Numbered from the stretch's first letter, positions 5,491-12,012 are shown. The stretch: DNA of 12,012 nt from Chloroflexota bacterium (GCA_016199425.1 JACQGT010000346.1:1-12012); one strand, 5' to 3'. Notes: generated from the sequence alone by a model not told the origin. Numbers and translations: made by a program.

Positions 5491-6600
5491 TTATTTCGCC
5501 GCCTTCCCAATCACCTCCGCCAGCATCCCCGCATACGCCGCCCGGTCCAGGGGCAGATCGACCGGCTGTCCTGTCTGCCCGCTGTAGATGATGGCATTCG
5601 CCAGTTCCAGGGAATCCCGGCTGGAGCGGCCATCGGCCAGGGGCGCGTCGCCCTCCCGGATAGCCCGGTGCAGGTCTTTGTAGACGGCCAGATGGCCCTG
5701 GACATCGGTCTCGGCCAGGGGAAGTTCGCCCACTTCGCTCTGGGGGCGGGCAAAGGGACCGGGGTTCTCGGCCATGTGGGTCAGCAGGTCCGGCGAGAAG
5801 CGCTCCAGGACGGGCGCGCCCTCGCCCAGCTTGACCACGCCGCCCGTGCCCGCAATCTCCAGCGTGCGGGGGCCGTAGTCGGTGGTGCTGAAATAGAGCG
5901 TGCCCTGGCCGCCGTCGGGCCATTCCAACACAGCCGTGACTGTATCCTCCGTTTCGATGGCGTGGAAGCGGGTGCGGGTCAGCGCAAAGAGGCGGCTGGG
6001 CAGCCCCACCAGATAGCAGAGCAGGTCCAGGTCGTGGGGGGCCTGGTTCATCAGCACACCGCCGCCTTCGCCCTTCCACGTGCCCCGCCAGCCAGCCTGA
6101 CGGAAATAGGCCGCAGTGCGCAGCCAGGGCTGCACACCCGTCACCCGCTGAATGCGCCCCAGCCCGCCGCTGTGGATGAGCCGTGCGATGGCCTGCACGT
6201 CGGGGCGGAAGCGGTGCTGGAAGTTGACGGCCAGCAGCCGGTTGTTGGCATCGGCCGCGGCAATCATCCCATCAGCATCGGCCACCTGCACGGCGATGGG
6301 CTTCTCCACCAGCACGTGGCTGCCCGCGTTGAGCGCGTCGATGGCCAGGGAAGCGTGGAAGGGGTGGGGGGTGATGATGACGGTCACATCCGGCTTTGTC
6401 TCGGCCAGCATCTGCCGGTGATCCGTGTAGAAGGGGCAGTCCAGTTCGTCGGCCCGCTCCTGCCCCGGCGTGTGTACCACATCGGAGACACCGACCACCT
6501 GCACGCCCTCCGTTGTCAGCCCGGCCCGGTGTAGACTAAAAATGCCCGCGCCCACACCGATGACGGCGTGGCGCAGGGGGGAAGATAGGTTGGGGGTCAT
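5491..6600 (-). CDS. Gfo/Idh/MocA-family NAD(P)-dependent oxidoreductase
   Basis: 369 residues. The family oxidises or reduces sugars, inositols and related polyols or amino sugars. The N-terminal Rossmann domain has V-I-G-V-G-A-G (residues 13-19), and the catalytic lysine lies in E-K-P (99-101). The C-terminal domain has the family's G-G-G-V-L-M-N-Q-A-P-H-D-L-D-L (179-193), with H189 as probable acid/base. Start is ATG at 6600, with AGGA eight bases upstream. An ATG at 6705 would add 35 residues translated from an intergenic repeat and is rejected. The gene lies 120 bp downstream of the LDH2-like dehydrogenase on the same strand, so they probably form one operon. The restriction endonuclease starts one base after its stop. 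Confidence 0.93.
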   Translation of the reverse strand: MTPNLSSPLRHAVIGVGAGIFSLHRAGLTTEGVQVVGVSDVVHTPGQERADELDCPFYTDHRQMLAETKPDVTVIITPHPFHASLAIDALNAGSHVLVEKPIAVQVADADGMIAAADANNRLLAVNFQHRFRPDVQAIARLIHSGGLGRIQRVTGVQPWLRTAAYFRQAGWRGTWKGEGGGVLMNQAPHDLDLLCYLVGLPSRLFALTRTRFHAIETEDTVTAVLEWPDGGQGTLYFSTTDYGPRTLEIAGTGGVVKLGEGAPVLERFSPDLLTHMAENPGPFARPQSEVGELPLAETDVQGHLAVYKDLHRAIREGDAPLADGRSSRDSLELANAIIYSGQTGQPVDLPLDRAAYAGMLAEVIGKAAK

Positions 6601-6673
6601 TGGGATTGTCCTGGGTATTGGATATTTCGTTGACCAAATTGGTGGGGCACAGGAACGGCTTCGGGTGAACCGT

Positions 6674-6712
6674 CCATTCACAATTCTCAATTCGCTATTC
6701 ACCATTCACTAT
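6674..6712. repeat. Degenerate CAATTC/CATTCAC intergenic repeat
   Basis: The gap between the LDH2-like gene and the Gfo/Idh/MocA gene contains repeated CCATTCAC, AATTCTCAATTCG and TATTCAC units in about 39 bp. On the minus strand it is open and encodes a spurious M-V-N-S-E-L-R-I-V-N-G peptide fused to the oxidoreductase frame. The composition and tandem degeneracy are typical of dispersed intergenic repeats. A function is not evident. Confidence 0.6.
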
Positions 6713-6720
6713 TTTTTGTT

Positions 6721-7755
6721 TTACCCCGGCACTTCCACCCCCAACCGCTCGGCCTCGGCCACCAACTGCGCCCACGTCCCGTCGTCCAGAGGGACGCCGT
6801 TGGCGCTGCGCTGGGCCGCGCTCTGCTGTTCCGGCTCGCCGGGCAGGAGGACGGCGCTGAAACCGGGCGCGGGCGGGGTGGATTTGATGCGCTCGACCAT
6901 TGCCCCTGCCTCCGTGGAGAACTCGTCGGGCGTGCGAAAGGCAGAGATAGCCAGCACAATGAAGAGGACGCCGTTGCTCTGCATCGTGCCTGCCTGGGGC
7001 GCAGAGCCGCCGCCGGTGAGCATCCCGCCCAGCAGGTCCACCAGCAGAGCCAGGGAGTAGCCTTTGTGCCCGGCGGCGGGCACGAGCATTCCGCCCTCGT
7101 AGAGGTCCGCGGGGTTGGTGGTGGGGTTGCCCTCTTTGTCCAGCACCCAGCCGGTGGGAATCTCTTTGCCGCTGTTGCGGGCCACCCGTACTTTGCCCTC
7201 GGCCACGGCGCTGGTGGCAAAGTCCAGCACAAAGGGCGGGCGATCGGCCAGAGGCACGGCCGCCGCAATGGGGTTTGTGCCCAGACGCCGGGCCGCGCCG
7301 CCGTAGGGGGCCACGATCCCGCCGGAGCGCCCGCCGTTGCAAAAGGCCAACCCGATCATTCCTTGCGCCGCGGCCATCTCCACCCATTCGCCCAGCCGCC
7401 CCACGTGGGAGCTGTTGTAGAGGGTCACCGCCGCGATTCCCGCATCCCGCGCTTTGGCAATCGCCGTGCGGATGGCAAAAGAGGCGGCCACCTGTCCAAA
7501 ACTGCGCCGGGCGTCGATGACCGCCATCACCGGCGTCTCGTGGGTGACAGCGGGCGTGGCGCGGGCGTCGGTCTCGCCCCGCTCCACTGCGCCCAGATAT
7601 TGCATCACCCGCACGACGCCGTGGGAGTCGTGGCCGGCCAGATTGGAGGCGACCAGCGAGGCAGCCACCTGATCGGCTACGGCGGCGGGTACACCCGCAG
7701 CGTGGAAGATACGGGCCGCAAAGTCGGTAAGAACGGGCGCAGGGATCGTGTGCAT
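6721..7755 (-). CDS. LDH2/malate dehydrogenase-family NAD(P)-dependent oxidoreductase
   Basis: 344 residues. This family is unrelated to classical Rossmann LDH and interconverts 2-hydroxy and 2-keto acids such as malate, sulfolactate, ureidoglycolate or 2,3-diketogulonate. Motifs are H-D-S-H-G (42-46), S-S-H-V-G-R (115-120, containing the catalytic histidine), G-T-N-P (159-162), D-F-A-T-S (178-182) and G-H-K-G (229-232). Start is ATG at 7755, with AGGAG about seven bases upstream and a good promoter about 50 bp further up. It is first in a minus-strand block with a Gfo/Idh/MocA enzyme, suggesting catabolism of a sugar acid or similar compound. The substrate cannot be decided. Confidence 0.93.
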   Translation of the reverse strand: MHTIPAPVLTDFAARIFHAAGVPAAVADQVAASLVASNLAGHDSHGVVRVMQYLGAVERGETDARATPAVTHETPVMAVIDARRSFGQVAASFAIRTAIAKARDAGIAAVTLYNSSHVGRLGEWVEMAAAQGMIGLAFCNGGRSGGIVAPYGGAARRLGTNPIAAAVPLADRPPFVLDFATSAVAEGKVRVARNSGKEIPTGWVLDKEGNPTTNPADLYEGGMLVPAAGHKGYSLALLVDLLGGMLTGGGSAPQAGTMQSNGVLFIVLAISAFRTPDEFSTEAGAMVERIKSTPPAPGFSAVLLPGEPEQQSAAQRSANGVPLDDGTWAQLVAEAERLGVEVPG

Positions 7756-7807
7756 TGTTGGCTCCTATGGGCTACTGGAAAGAACGGGGTATCGTCTATC
7801 TCTGGGC

Positions 7808-7836
7808 ATTATAGCCAGGAACGGGTACGAGGGCAA
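7808..7836 (-). promoter_or_regulatory. Promoter of the LDH2-like/Gfo-Idh-MocA/endonuclease operon
   Basis: On the minus strand a perfect TATAAT (7808-7813) lies 17 bp from TTGCCC (7831-7836). Transcription near 7801 gives a leader of about 46 nt to the ATG at 7755. If no terminator intervenes, the same transcript would reach the restriction endonuclease. Confidence 0.65.
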
Positions 7837-7880
7837 CTGGTGGCAACCGATAGGTCTACTTCAGATTGGGGGGACACGAT

Positions 7881-7935
7881 TGCTCCCCGCCGGTCCGTGA
7901 CCGGCGGCGGTCGGGTCACGGACCCGACCGGAGCA
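7881..7935. repeat. REPIN-like element: two hairpins closed by an outer stem
   Basis: Two perfect hairpins lie side by side. The first is CCGCCGGTC-CGT-GACCGGCGG (7887-7907). The second has a stem of nine to ten bp with loop ACG (7908-7930). The outer TGCTCC (7881-7886) pairs with GGAGCA (7930-7935), giving a three-way junction. The second hairpin, reverse-complemented, shares the GGTCCGTGACC core with the first, while the outer stem bases differ in a compensated way. Inverted paired REP-type hairpins of this sort are usually non-autonomous mobile elements. It lies between divergent promoters, so it is not a terminator for either gene. Confidence 0.8.
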
Positions 7936-7971
7936 CCCCCAAACTGATCTCGGAATCAGCCGGCGCGTCTG

Positions 7972-7980
7972 TGGTATACT
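7972..7980 (+). promoter_or_regulatory. Extended -10 promoter of the CPBP protease gene
   Basis: TGG followed by TATACT (7975-7980) makes an extended -10 element. No good -35 box lies at the right distance, which extended -10 promoters can tolerate. Transcription near 7987 gives a leader of about 37 nt to the ATG at 8024. Confidence 0.5.
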
Positions 7981-8023
7981 TCTGCCACCGATTTTTGTCT
8001 CGTTGCCTTGCCCGGAGATACTT

Positions 8024-9193
8024 ATGACCTTCACCACACCCGAAACTCTCTCCTCGTCGGCTGACGCCCCGCCCAGCCAACGCTGGCCTGCCGTTCTTGG
8101 CTATGTGCTGATGCTACTGATCCTGCCTGTCGGCTTTGCCCTGGGGGGCGAGGCAAGCTCGTTTGCATCTACAGGGATACTCTACATTCCGTTTGTGCTG
8201 CTGGCGTTGCTGGCCTATCTGGGCCAACGCAACGACGCGGCCAAAATTCTGGCCGTATTCTGGTGGCTGGGATTGCTCGGGCTGGCCGCGCTGGGGGTCG
8301 TCAGTTTCACGCTAATGGCATCGGGTGCCATCGATCTGAATGCGATGGGTGGCGGTGCGTTGAACGCGCTGGATTTGGGCACAGTCGGCGGCGTGCTGGG
8401 CATCTCGGCTCTCGGCCTGCTCCTGGGGATTGCCGCGCTGCTGCCGCCTGTGCGCCGGAGGGTTGGCCGGGTGTTACCCCTGGACCCCAGCTCGTTTGTC
8501 CACGGGATGGCGCTGGCGCTGGTGGTTAGTTTGTCGCTGACGCTCCTGGCTCCGCTGATCGTCACGGGGATGCCGCCTCTGCTCTCGGAAACGTTTTTAC
8601 AATTCGCCGAAAGTTCCGGCAGCCTGGACGCGCAGAGCAATCTGCTGGCGACGGTCTACGTGCTGGTGTGGACGCTTCCTCTGGCGATCTTTGCCGTGGG
8701 CTACGGCGTGCGGCGGGACTTTGCGGCCAGTCTGCGCCGCTTGGGTTTTGTGCGGCTTACAGGCCGGCAGATTGCTCTGGGTATCGTCGTGGCGGTGGTG
8801 CTGGTCTTTGTGGCAACCTATCTGGACAAAGGCGTCGGTCTGCTATGGGAGGCGCTGGGCTGGTCGCGCACAGATGGTGAGGCTTTTAGCAAACTCATCG
8901 CCTTTGCCTTTACACCGGTGGGGGCAGTCGTTCTCGGTATCAGCGCGGGGCTGGGCGAGGAGTTGGGCGTGCGCGGGGTGCTCCAGCCCCGGCTGGGTAT
9001 CGTCCTCTCCAATCTGCTCTTTGCCAGTATGCACGCGCTTCAATACGGCTGGGATGGGGTGCTGATCGTCTTTGTGCTGGGCGCGGCTTTTGGTGTGCTG
9101 CGCAACCGCACCAATACGACGACCAGCGCCATTGCCCACGGCCTCTATGATTTTCTGCTGGTGATGATGGCGATCTACGAAATTTCGATTTGA
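8024..9193 (+). CDS. CPBP-family intramembrane metalloprotease (CAAX protease/Abi-like)
   Basis: 389 residues, nearly all hydrophobic, with about nine to ten likely membrane helices. Three family motifs lie in the last third: E-E-x-x-x-R (E312, E313, R317 in G-E-E-L-G-V-R-G), F-x-x-x-H (F333, H337 in F-A-S-M-H) and H-x-x-x-D (H372, D376 in A-H-G-L-Y-D). The glutamates and histidines form the metal site of CAAX-type prenyl-protein endopeptidases. Bacterial members act in peptide processing, bacteriocin immunity or maturation, and are mostly uncharacterised. The ATG at 8024 has GGAGA seven bases upstream; a TTG at 8003 would sit before this ribosome site and is rejected. The about 200-residue N-terminal hydrophobic part before the catalytic core is longer than in small members. 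No peptide substrate gene is seen nearby. Confidence 0.88.
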   Translation: MTFTTPETLSSSADAPPSQRWPAVLGYVLMLLILPVGFALGGEASSFASTGILYIPFVLLALLAYLGQRNDAAKILAVFWWLGLLGLAALGVVSFTLMASGAIDLNAMGGGALNALDLGTVGGVLGISALGLLLGIAALLPPVRRRVGRVLPLDPSSFVHGMALALVVSLSLTLLAPLIVTGMPPLLSETFLQFAESSGSLDAQSNLLATVYVLVWTLPLAIFAVGYGVRRDFAASLRRLGFVRLTGRQIALGIVVAVVLVFVATYLDKGVGLLWEALGWSRTDGEAFSKLIAFAFTPVGAVVLGISAGLGEELGVRGVLQPRLGIVLSNLLFASMHALQYGWDGVLIVFVLGAAFGVLRNRTNTTTSAIAHGLYDFLLVMMAIYEISI

Positions 9194-9240
9194 GCGGATG
9201 GATATTGGAGCCGGTTCTTTTTTTGTGGGACAGATGCGGG

Positions 9241-9246
9241 TATAAT
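9241..9246 (+). promoter_or_regulatory. Probable -10 box upstream of the DHH gene
   Basis: A perfect TATAAT in the 96-bp gap after the protease gene. The matching -35 position is only a T-run, so strength is uncertain. Transcription near 9253 would give a leader of about 37 nt to the TTG start. Confidence 0.45.
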
Positions 9247-9289
9247 AGGCGCACCCGGCGCTCTTCATCGCAGCAGAACGGATGCTTCC

Positions 9290-10480
9290 TTGCCCCAACT
9301 CTCCCTTCCCGTGGATTTCAGCGCCCAGCGCAAGAGCGCTGGTGAACGGCGTATGCAACAGTTGCGCACTCTATTGGGCGACCGGCGCAATACTCTTGTG
9401 CTGATGCACAACGACCCGGACCCGGACGCCATCGCCGCCGGCTACGCGTTGCAACGGTTGATCCGCCATCTCTTGCCCGCCGCGTCCGTGACGCTGGGCC
9501 ACGGCGGGATGATTGGCCGGGCCGAAAACCGCACGATGGCCCAATTGCTCGTCCCCCACGCCCTGCGCATTCCTACCTTTGAAGCTGCCACAGCCCTGGC
9601 TGCTTACGATGCGATTCTGCTGGTGGACACCCAACTCAGCGCCGGCAACCATCTGCTCTACGAGATTGACTATCCCCAGGAGCAGGTGATTCTGGCCGTG
9701 GATCACCACCCACCCCGGCGTAGCCAGATACGCGCCGTGATCCACGACGTACGCCCGGAGGTTGGCGCGACCGCCACTCTTCTGGCCGAGTATGTGGCAA
9801 GCGCAGAGATGGAGATCGACGACAGACTGGCAACCGCTCTTTTCTACGGCGTCAAGTCCGACACCCGAGGGCTGAGCCGCCATACCACCGATCTGGACAT
9901 TTGGGCGTATTCGGCTCTGCGCAACTACGTAGACACGGAACTGCTCAACCAGATCGAACACGTTCAACTGCCCCGCTCCTACTTCCGCGGCATCAGCGAC
10001 GCGTTGATGAGCACAATGCTCTACCGCTGCGCAGACTCGAAACGGGCGGATCGAAAGGCAAAAGAAGACGATGACCAGAACGAGACGAACGGGGGTGGGC
10101 AGCCCTGCACGGGTTATATATCGGTGAGTCTGCTCTTCCAGATGCAACGTCCCGATATGGCTTCGGAAGTCGCAGATCTGATGCTGCGCATGGAAGACGT
10201 TTCCTGGGCCATCTGTCTGGGTATCTTCGAGGATCGTCTGGTGATTTCCGTGCGGGCGGACAGAGCCAACGCCCAGGCAGGACGCATTGTGCGCGCCATC
10301 GTGGGCAAGAACGGCACGGCGGGCGGCCACGACACAATGGCGGGCGGGCGCATTCATGCGCCCAACGCCAGTCCCGCCCAGCGCATCGCCGAATTGCACG
10401 CGCTGGTCCCCCGCTTCTTGCAGATGCTGGGCGCGGGCGAAGCCGCCGGAATGCCCCTGTTGGATACGATCGGGCCGTGA
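9290..10480 (+). CDS. DHH/DHHA1-family phosphoesterase (NrnA-like)
   Basis: 396 residues from a TTG start. The DHH domain shows H-N-D-P-D-P-D-A (40-47), L-V-D-T-Q (111-115), D-H-H (138-140) and G-A-T-A-T-L-L-A-E-Y (159-168). The C-terminal DHHA1 domain has G-G-H-D-T-M-A-G-G (345-353). These are Mn2+ enzymes that degrade short oligoribonucleotides, cyclic-dinucleotide products or pAp in the cytoplasm. Length slightly exceeds NrnA (about 310-330) because of an N-terminal extension and a charged insert at about 250-272 (rich in D, E, K, N, G) between the two domains. The start is uncertain: TTG at 9290, GTG at 9311 and ATG at 9353 are all possible, and none has a strong ribosome site. Its exact substrate is not decidable here. 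Confidence 0.88.
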   Translation: MPQLSLPVDFSAQRKSAGERRMQQLRTLLGDRRNTLVLMHNDPDPDAIAAGYALQRLIRHLLPAASVTLGHGGMIGRAENRTMAQLLVPHALRIPTFEAATALAAYDAILLVDTQLSAGNHLLYEIDYPQEQVILAVDHHPPRRSQIRAVIHDVRPEVGATATLLAEYVASAEMEIDDRLATALFYGVKSDTRGLSRHTTDLDIWAYSALRNYVDTELLNQIEHVQLPRSYFRGISDALMSTMLYRCADSKRADRKAKEDDDQNETNGGGQPCTGYISVSLLFQMQRPDMASEVADLMLRMEDVSWAICLGIFEDRLVISVRADRANAQAGRIVRAIVGKNGTAGGHDTMAGGRIHAPNASPAQRIAELHALVPRFLQMLGAGEAAGMPLLDTIGP

Positions 10481-10543
10481 GAAGATACGTGAGGAGTGAC
10501 TTGTACTGAGTTCATCGAAGTAACCGTGAGAGTATGGACGTAA

Positions 10544-10591
10544 TCTCACGTCTCACGTTTCATTTCTCACGTCTCACGTTTTACGTTTCAC
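10544..10591. repeat. TCTCACG tandem repeat before the small gene
   Basis: A 17-bp unit TCTCACGTCTCACGTTT occurs at 10544-10560 and again at 10565-10581, followed by a partial TACGTTTCAC. It ends just before the strong ribosome site AAGGAGA of the next gene. The rest of the 127-bp gap (10481-10543) holds a short GTACTGAGTTCATCGAAGTA stretch that also looks like a dispersed repeat word. Confidence 0.7.
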
Positions 10592-10607
10592 TTCTAAGGA
10601 GACTTGT

Positions 10608-10913
10608 ATGCCTATCAGCGCACCTTCCCTGGGCGATGCCGAAGACCGCCACGATCCCCGCTTTCAAAGCGACGCAATGTACGACACCGAATCCCTGGAT
10701 TTTCCCGGCCTCTCCCCGGAACAGGCGGAAACTGTTCTCAAACGGTTGGGCGCGGGCGTTGTGGACAAACTGGAATTGGTGGAGGGGATCGGCTGGAAGG
10801 CTGGCATTGAGGCCACGGACGACGGGGTGATCATCCACTTCCACGCCCACGACGAACTTCTCGACGATCTCCTGCGCCGTTTCGAGCAGCAGGCGGAGCG
10901 GGAACTGCAATGA
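10608..10913 (+). CDS. Small acidic protein of unknown function, coupled to mvaD
   Basis: 101 residues, not recognised. It has a strong ribosome site (AAGGAGA seven bases before the ATG) and overlaps the next gene by four bases (ATGA), so translation is coupled. The first 30 residues are polar and acidic. The middle contains P-G-L-S-P-E-Q-A-E-T-V-L-K-R-L-G, a likely helix, then V-E-G-I-G-W-K-A-G-I-E-A-T-D-D-G-V-I-I-H-F with strand character. The C-terminus is an amphipathic acidic/basic helix (D-E-L-L-D-D-L-L-R-R-F-E-Q-Q). There is no signal peptide or membrane segment, so it should be cytoplasmic. The tight linkage suggests a role with the decarboxylase, but this is inference. Confidence 0.8.
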   Translation: MPISAPSLGDAEDRHDPRFQSDAMYDTESLDFPGLSPEQAETVLKRLGAGVVDKLELVEGIGWKAGIEATDDGVIIHFHAHDELLDDLLRRFEQQAERELQ

Positions 10914-11902
10914 GCATTGCAACCGTTCGCGCCGGCAGTAACATCGCTTTTATCAAATATTGGGGCGTGGCCGACGAAACTCTCAACATCCCTCTGAGCA
11001 ATTCCATCAGTATGACTCTGGCCGACGCCCATACAACGACGACGGTGGCCTGGGACGAGACAGGCGCGCTGCAAACCGACATTTTTGTCCTGGACGGCGT
11101 AGCCCAGTCCCCAGCCCGCAGCCAGCGGCTGACTCGCCATCTGGACATCCTGCGCGGTCTGGCCGGGGTGATGTGGCGGGCCTGGGTGACCAGCCGTAAC
11201 AACTTCCCCACCGCGTCGGGGATCGCCAGCTCGGCCAGCGGTTTCGCGGCGCTGACGGTGGCGGGCTGCGCGGCGCTGGGTCTGGAGATGGATCCCACCC
11301 GGCTTTCGGCCCTTGCCCGACGCTCCAGCGGCTCCGCCAGCCGCAGTCTCTTTGGCGGCTTTGTGGAATGGGAGAAGGGCAGCAGCGACGCGGACAGCGT
11401 GGCCGTCCCCCTCTACGGCCCGGAACACTGGGATCTGCGGGATTTGGTGGCGGTGGTCAGCGGTGAGGAGAAGAAGCTGAGCAGCGCGGGCGGTCACCTG
11501 CTGGCAAAGAGCAGCCCGTTATTGAATGGGCGCATTACCCACGTGGGCGGTTGGCTGGAAGAGGTGCGTGGGGCCATCGCCGGGCGGGACATCCACCGCC
11601 TCGGTCCTGTCATCGAACTGGACGCGCTGGCTATGCACAGTGTGATGATGACCAGCAGCCCCAGCCTGCTCTACTGGCAGCCGGGCACGCTGGAAATACT
11701 CCAGGCCGTGCGCCGCTGGCGGCAGGGGGACGGGCTGGCCGTCTACTTCACCATCGACGCCGGGCCGAACGTCCATCTGATCTGTGCGGCAGAGAGCGCG
11801 CCGGAGGTCGAAACCCGTCTGTCCGCGCTGCGTAGTGTGGAACGGGTCATCATCAGCCGTCCCGGCCCCGGCCCCCAACTGCTCGATGAGCATTTGATCT
11901 GA
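10910..11902 (+). CDS. mvaD: Mevalonate diphosphate (or phosphomevalonate) decarboxylase, GHMP family
   Basis: 330 residues. The classical enzyme uses ATP to decarboxylate mevalonate diphosphate to isopentenyl diphosphate for isoprenoids. Landmarks are S-N-I-A-F-I-K-Y-W-G (10-19), the GHMP phosphate loop P-T-A-S-G-I-A-S-S-A-S-G (100-111), S-G-S-A-S-R-S-L-F-G-G-F-V-E-W (140-154, with the substrate arginine R145), and catalytic D283 in T-I-D-A-G-P-N. The usual lysine after Y-W-G (K21 in the Staphylococcus enzyme, by memory) is V20 here. A Roseiflexus relative was shown to act on mevalonate monophosphate, working with isopentenyl phosphate kinase, so substrate is open. The gene starts within the stop of the small gene, without a separate promoter. 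Its 3' end is duplicated 78 bp downstream. Confidence 0.88.
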   Translation: MSIATVRAGSNIAFIKYWGVADETLNIPLSNSISMTLADAHTTTTVAWDETGALQTDIFVLDGVAQSPARSQRLTRHLDILRGLAGVMWRAWVTSRNNFPTASGIASSASGFAALTVAGCAALGLEMDPTRLSALARRSSGSASRSLFGGFVEWEKGSSDADSVAVPLYGPEHWDLRDLVAVVSGEEKKLSSAGGHLLAKSSPLLNGRITHVGGWLEEVRGAIAGRDIHRLGPVIELDALAMHSVMMTSSPSLLYWQPGTLEILQAVRRWRQGDGLAVYFTIDAGPNVHLICAAESAPEVETRLSALRSVERVIISRPGPGPQLLDEHLI

Positions 11903-12012
11903 AAAGAAGGACACGGATTGACACAGATTGAAAGGATTTGCACGGATTCGAAATGGAACGCGGACGAGCATTTGATCTGAAAAAAGAAGGACACGGATTT
12001 GAGGGATTTGAG
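11903..12012 (+). repeat. Dispersed-type ACACGGATT repeat with duplicated mvaD end
   Basis: After the mvaD stop the sequence consists of GGACACGGATTGACACAGATTGAAAGG-like words, repeated as GCACGGATTCG and GGACACGGATTTG. The last codons and stop of mvaD with the following repeat (11885-11919) reappear almost exactly at 11963-11999, differing by one base and two extra As. No gene starts here. The pattern is that of an intergenic repeat that duplicated with its flank, or an assembly join across such a repeat. Confidence 0.7.

Noticed and set aside
5434..6534. Plus-strand open frame of 366 codons
   Set aside because: Antisense to the Gfo/Idh/MocA gene, which has intact motifs and a ribosome site. 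The translation is rich in G, Q, H, V and A without family likeness.
6601..6705. N-terminal extension of the Gfo/Idh/MocA protein to an ATG at 6705
   Set aside because: The added residues are translated intergenic repeat, while the ATG at 6600 has a proper ribosome site and gives the normal family N-terminus.
7881..7935. tRNA-like cloverleaf or transcription terminator
   Set aside because: Stem lengths and loops of three bases do not fit a tRNA, and the flanking genes are divergent so no transcript ends here.
9205..9225. Intrinsic terminator after the protease gene
   Set aside because: There is a T-run but no convincing stem in front of it.
10544..10591. CRISPR array
   Set aside because: Only two copies of a 17-bp unit four bases apart, with no spacers of the right size and no cas gene.

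Overview
The window looks like a chromosomal segment of a GC-rich bacterium, most likely a Chloroflexota member (Anaerolineae/Caldilineales-like). This is an inference from three things: a mevalonate-pathway decarboxylase in a bacterium, the GC-rich codon use, and several kinds of short degenerate repeats in gene gaps. No rRNA or tRNA is present to confirm it.

Region 1 (1 to about 1570) is a gene graveyard. It holds the tail of what looks like a C39-type peptidase domain, a broken DegT/DnrJ/EryC1-type sugar aminotransferase, a short piece of a family-4 glycosyl-phosphate transferase, and, on the other strand, a broken O-antigen ligase/polymerase-like membrane protein that keeps a recognisable promoter. 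Together they look like the remains of a surface-polysaccharide locus. A GC-rich palindromic repeat sits inside the aminotransferase remnant. An 18-bp perfect inverted repeat separates this region from the next.

Region 2 (1673 to 7755) holds four minus-strand genes for small-molecule catabolism: an LDH2/malate-type dehydrogenase, a Gfo/Idh/MocA oxidoreductase, a sugar-phosphate isomerase-like TIM barrel, and a D-2-hydroxyacid-dehydrogenase-like protein. The last carries an in-frame repeat-derived insertion and lacks the usual catalytic arginine. Between the second and third of these lies a compact type II restriction-modification module: a Phd/YefM-like regulator gene, a beta-class DNA methyltransferase on the plus strand, and a convergent PD-(D/E)XK endonuclease on the minus strand. 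The regulator/methyltransferase operon has a near-consensus promoter whose -10 box lies inside a 33-bp palindrome. The endonuclease start codon is one base after the stop of the Gfo/Idh/MocA gene, and its 3' end overlaps the methyltransferase by 21 bp. A Phd-like protein apparently standing in for a C-protein, with the endonuclease hooked to a metabolic operon, is the most interesting system here.

Region 3 (7756 to 8023) is a divergent promoter region holding a REPIN-like element: two adjacent perfect hairpins closed by an outer stem.

Region 4 (8024 to 12012), all plus strand, encodes a CPBP intramembrane protease, a DHH-family phosphoesterase, a small unrecognised protein translationally coupled to the next gene, and a mevalonate (di)phosphate decarboxylase (mvaD-like). 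The last lacks a lysine typical of the classical enzyme and may instead be a phosphomevalonate decarboxylase. The window ends in a dispersed-type repeat in which the last codons of mvaD are duplicated.
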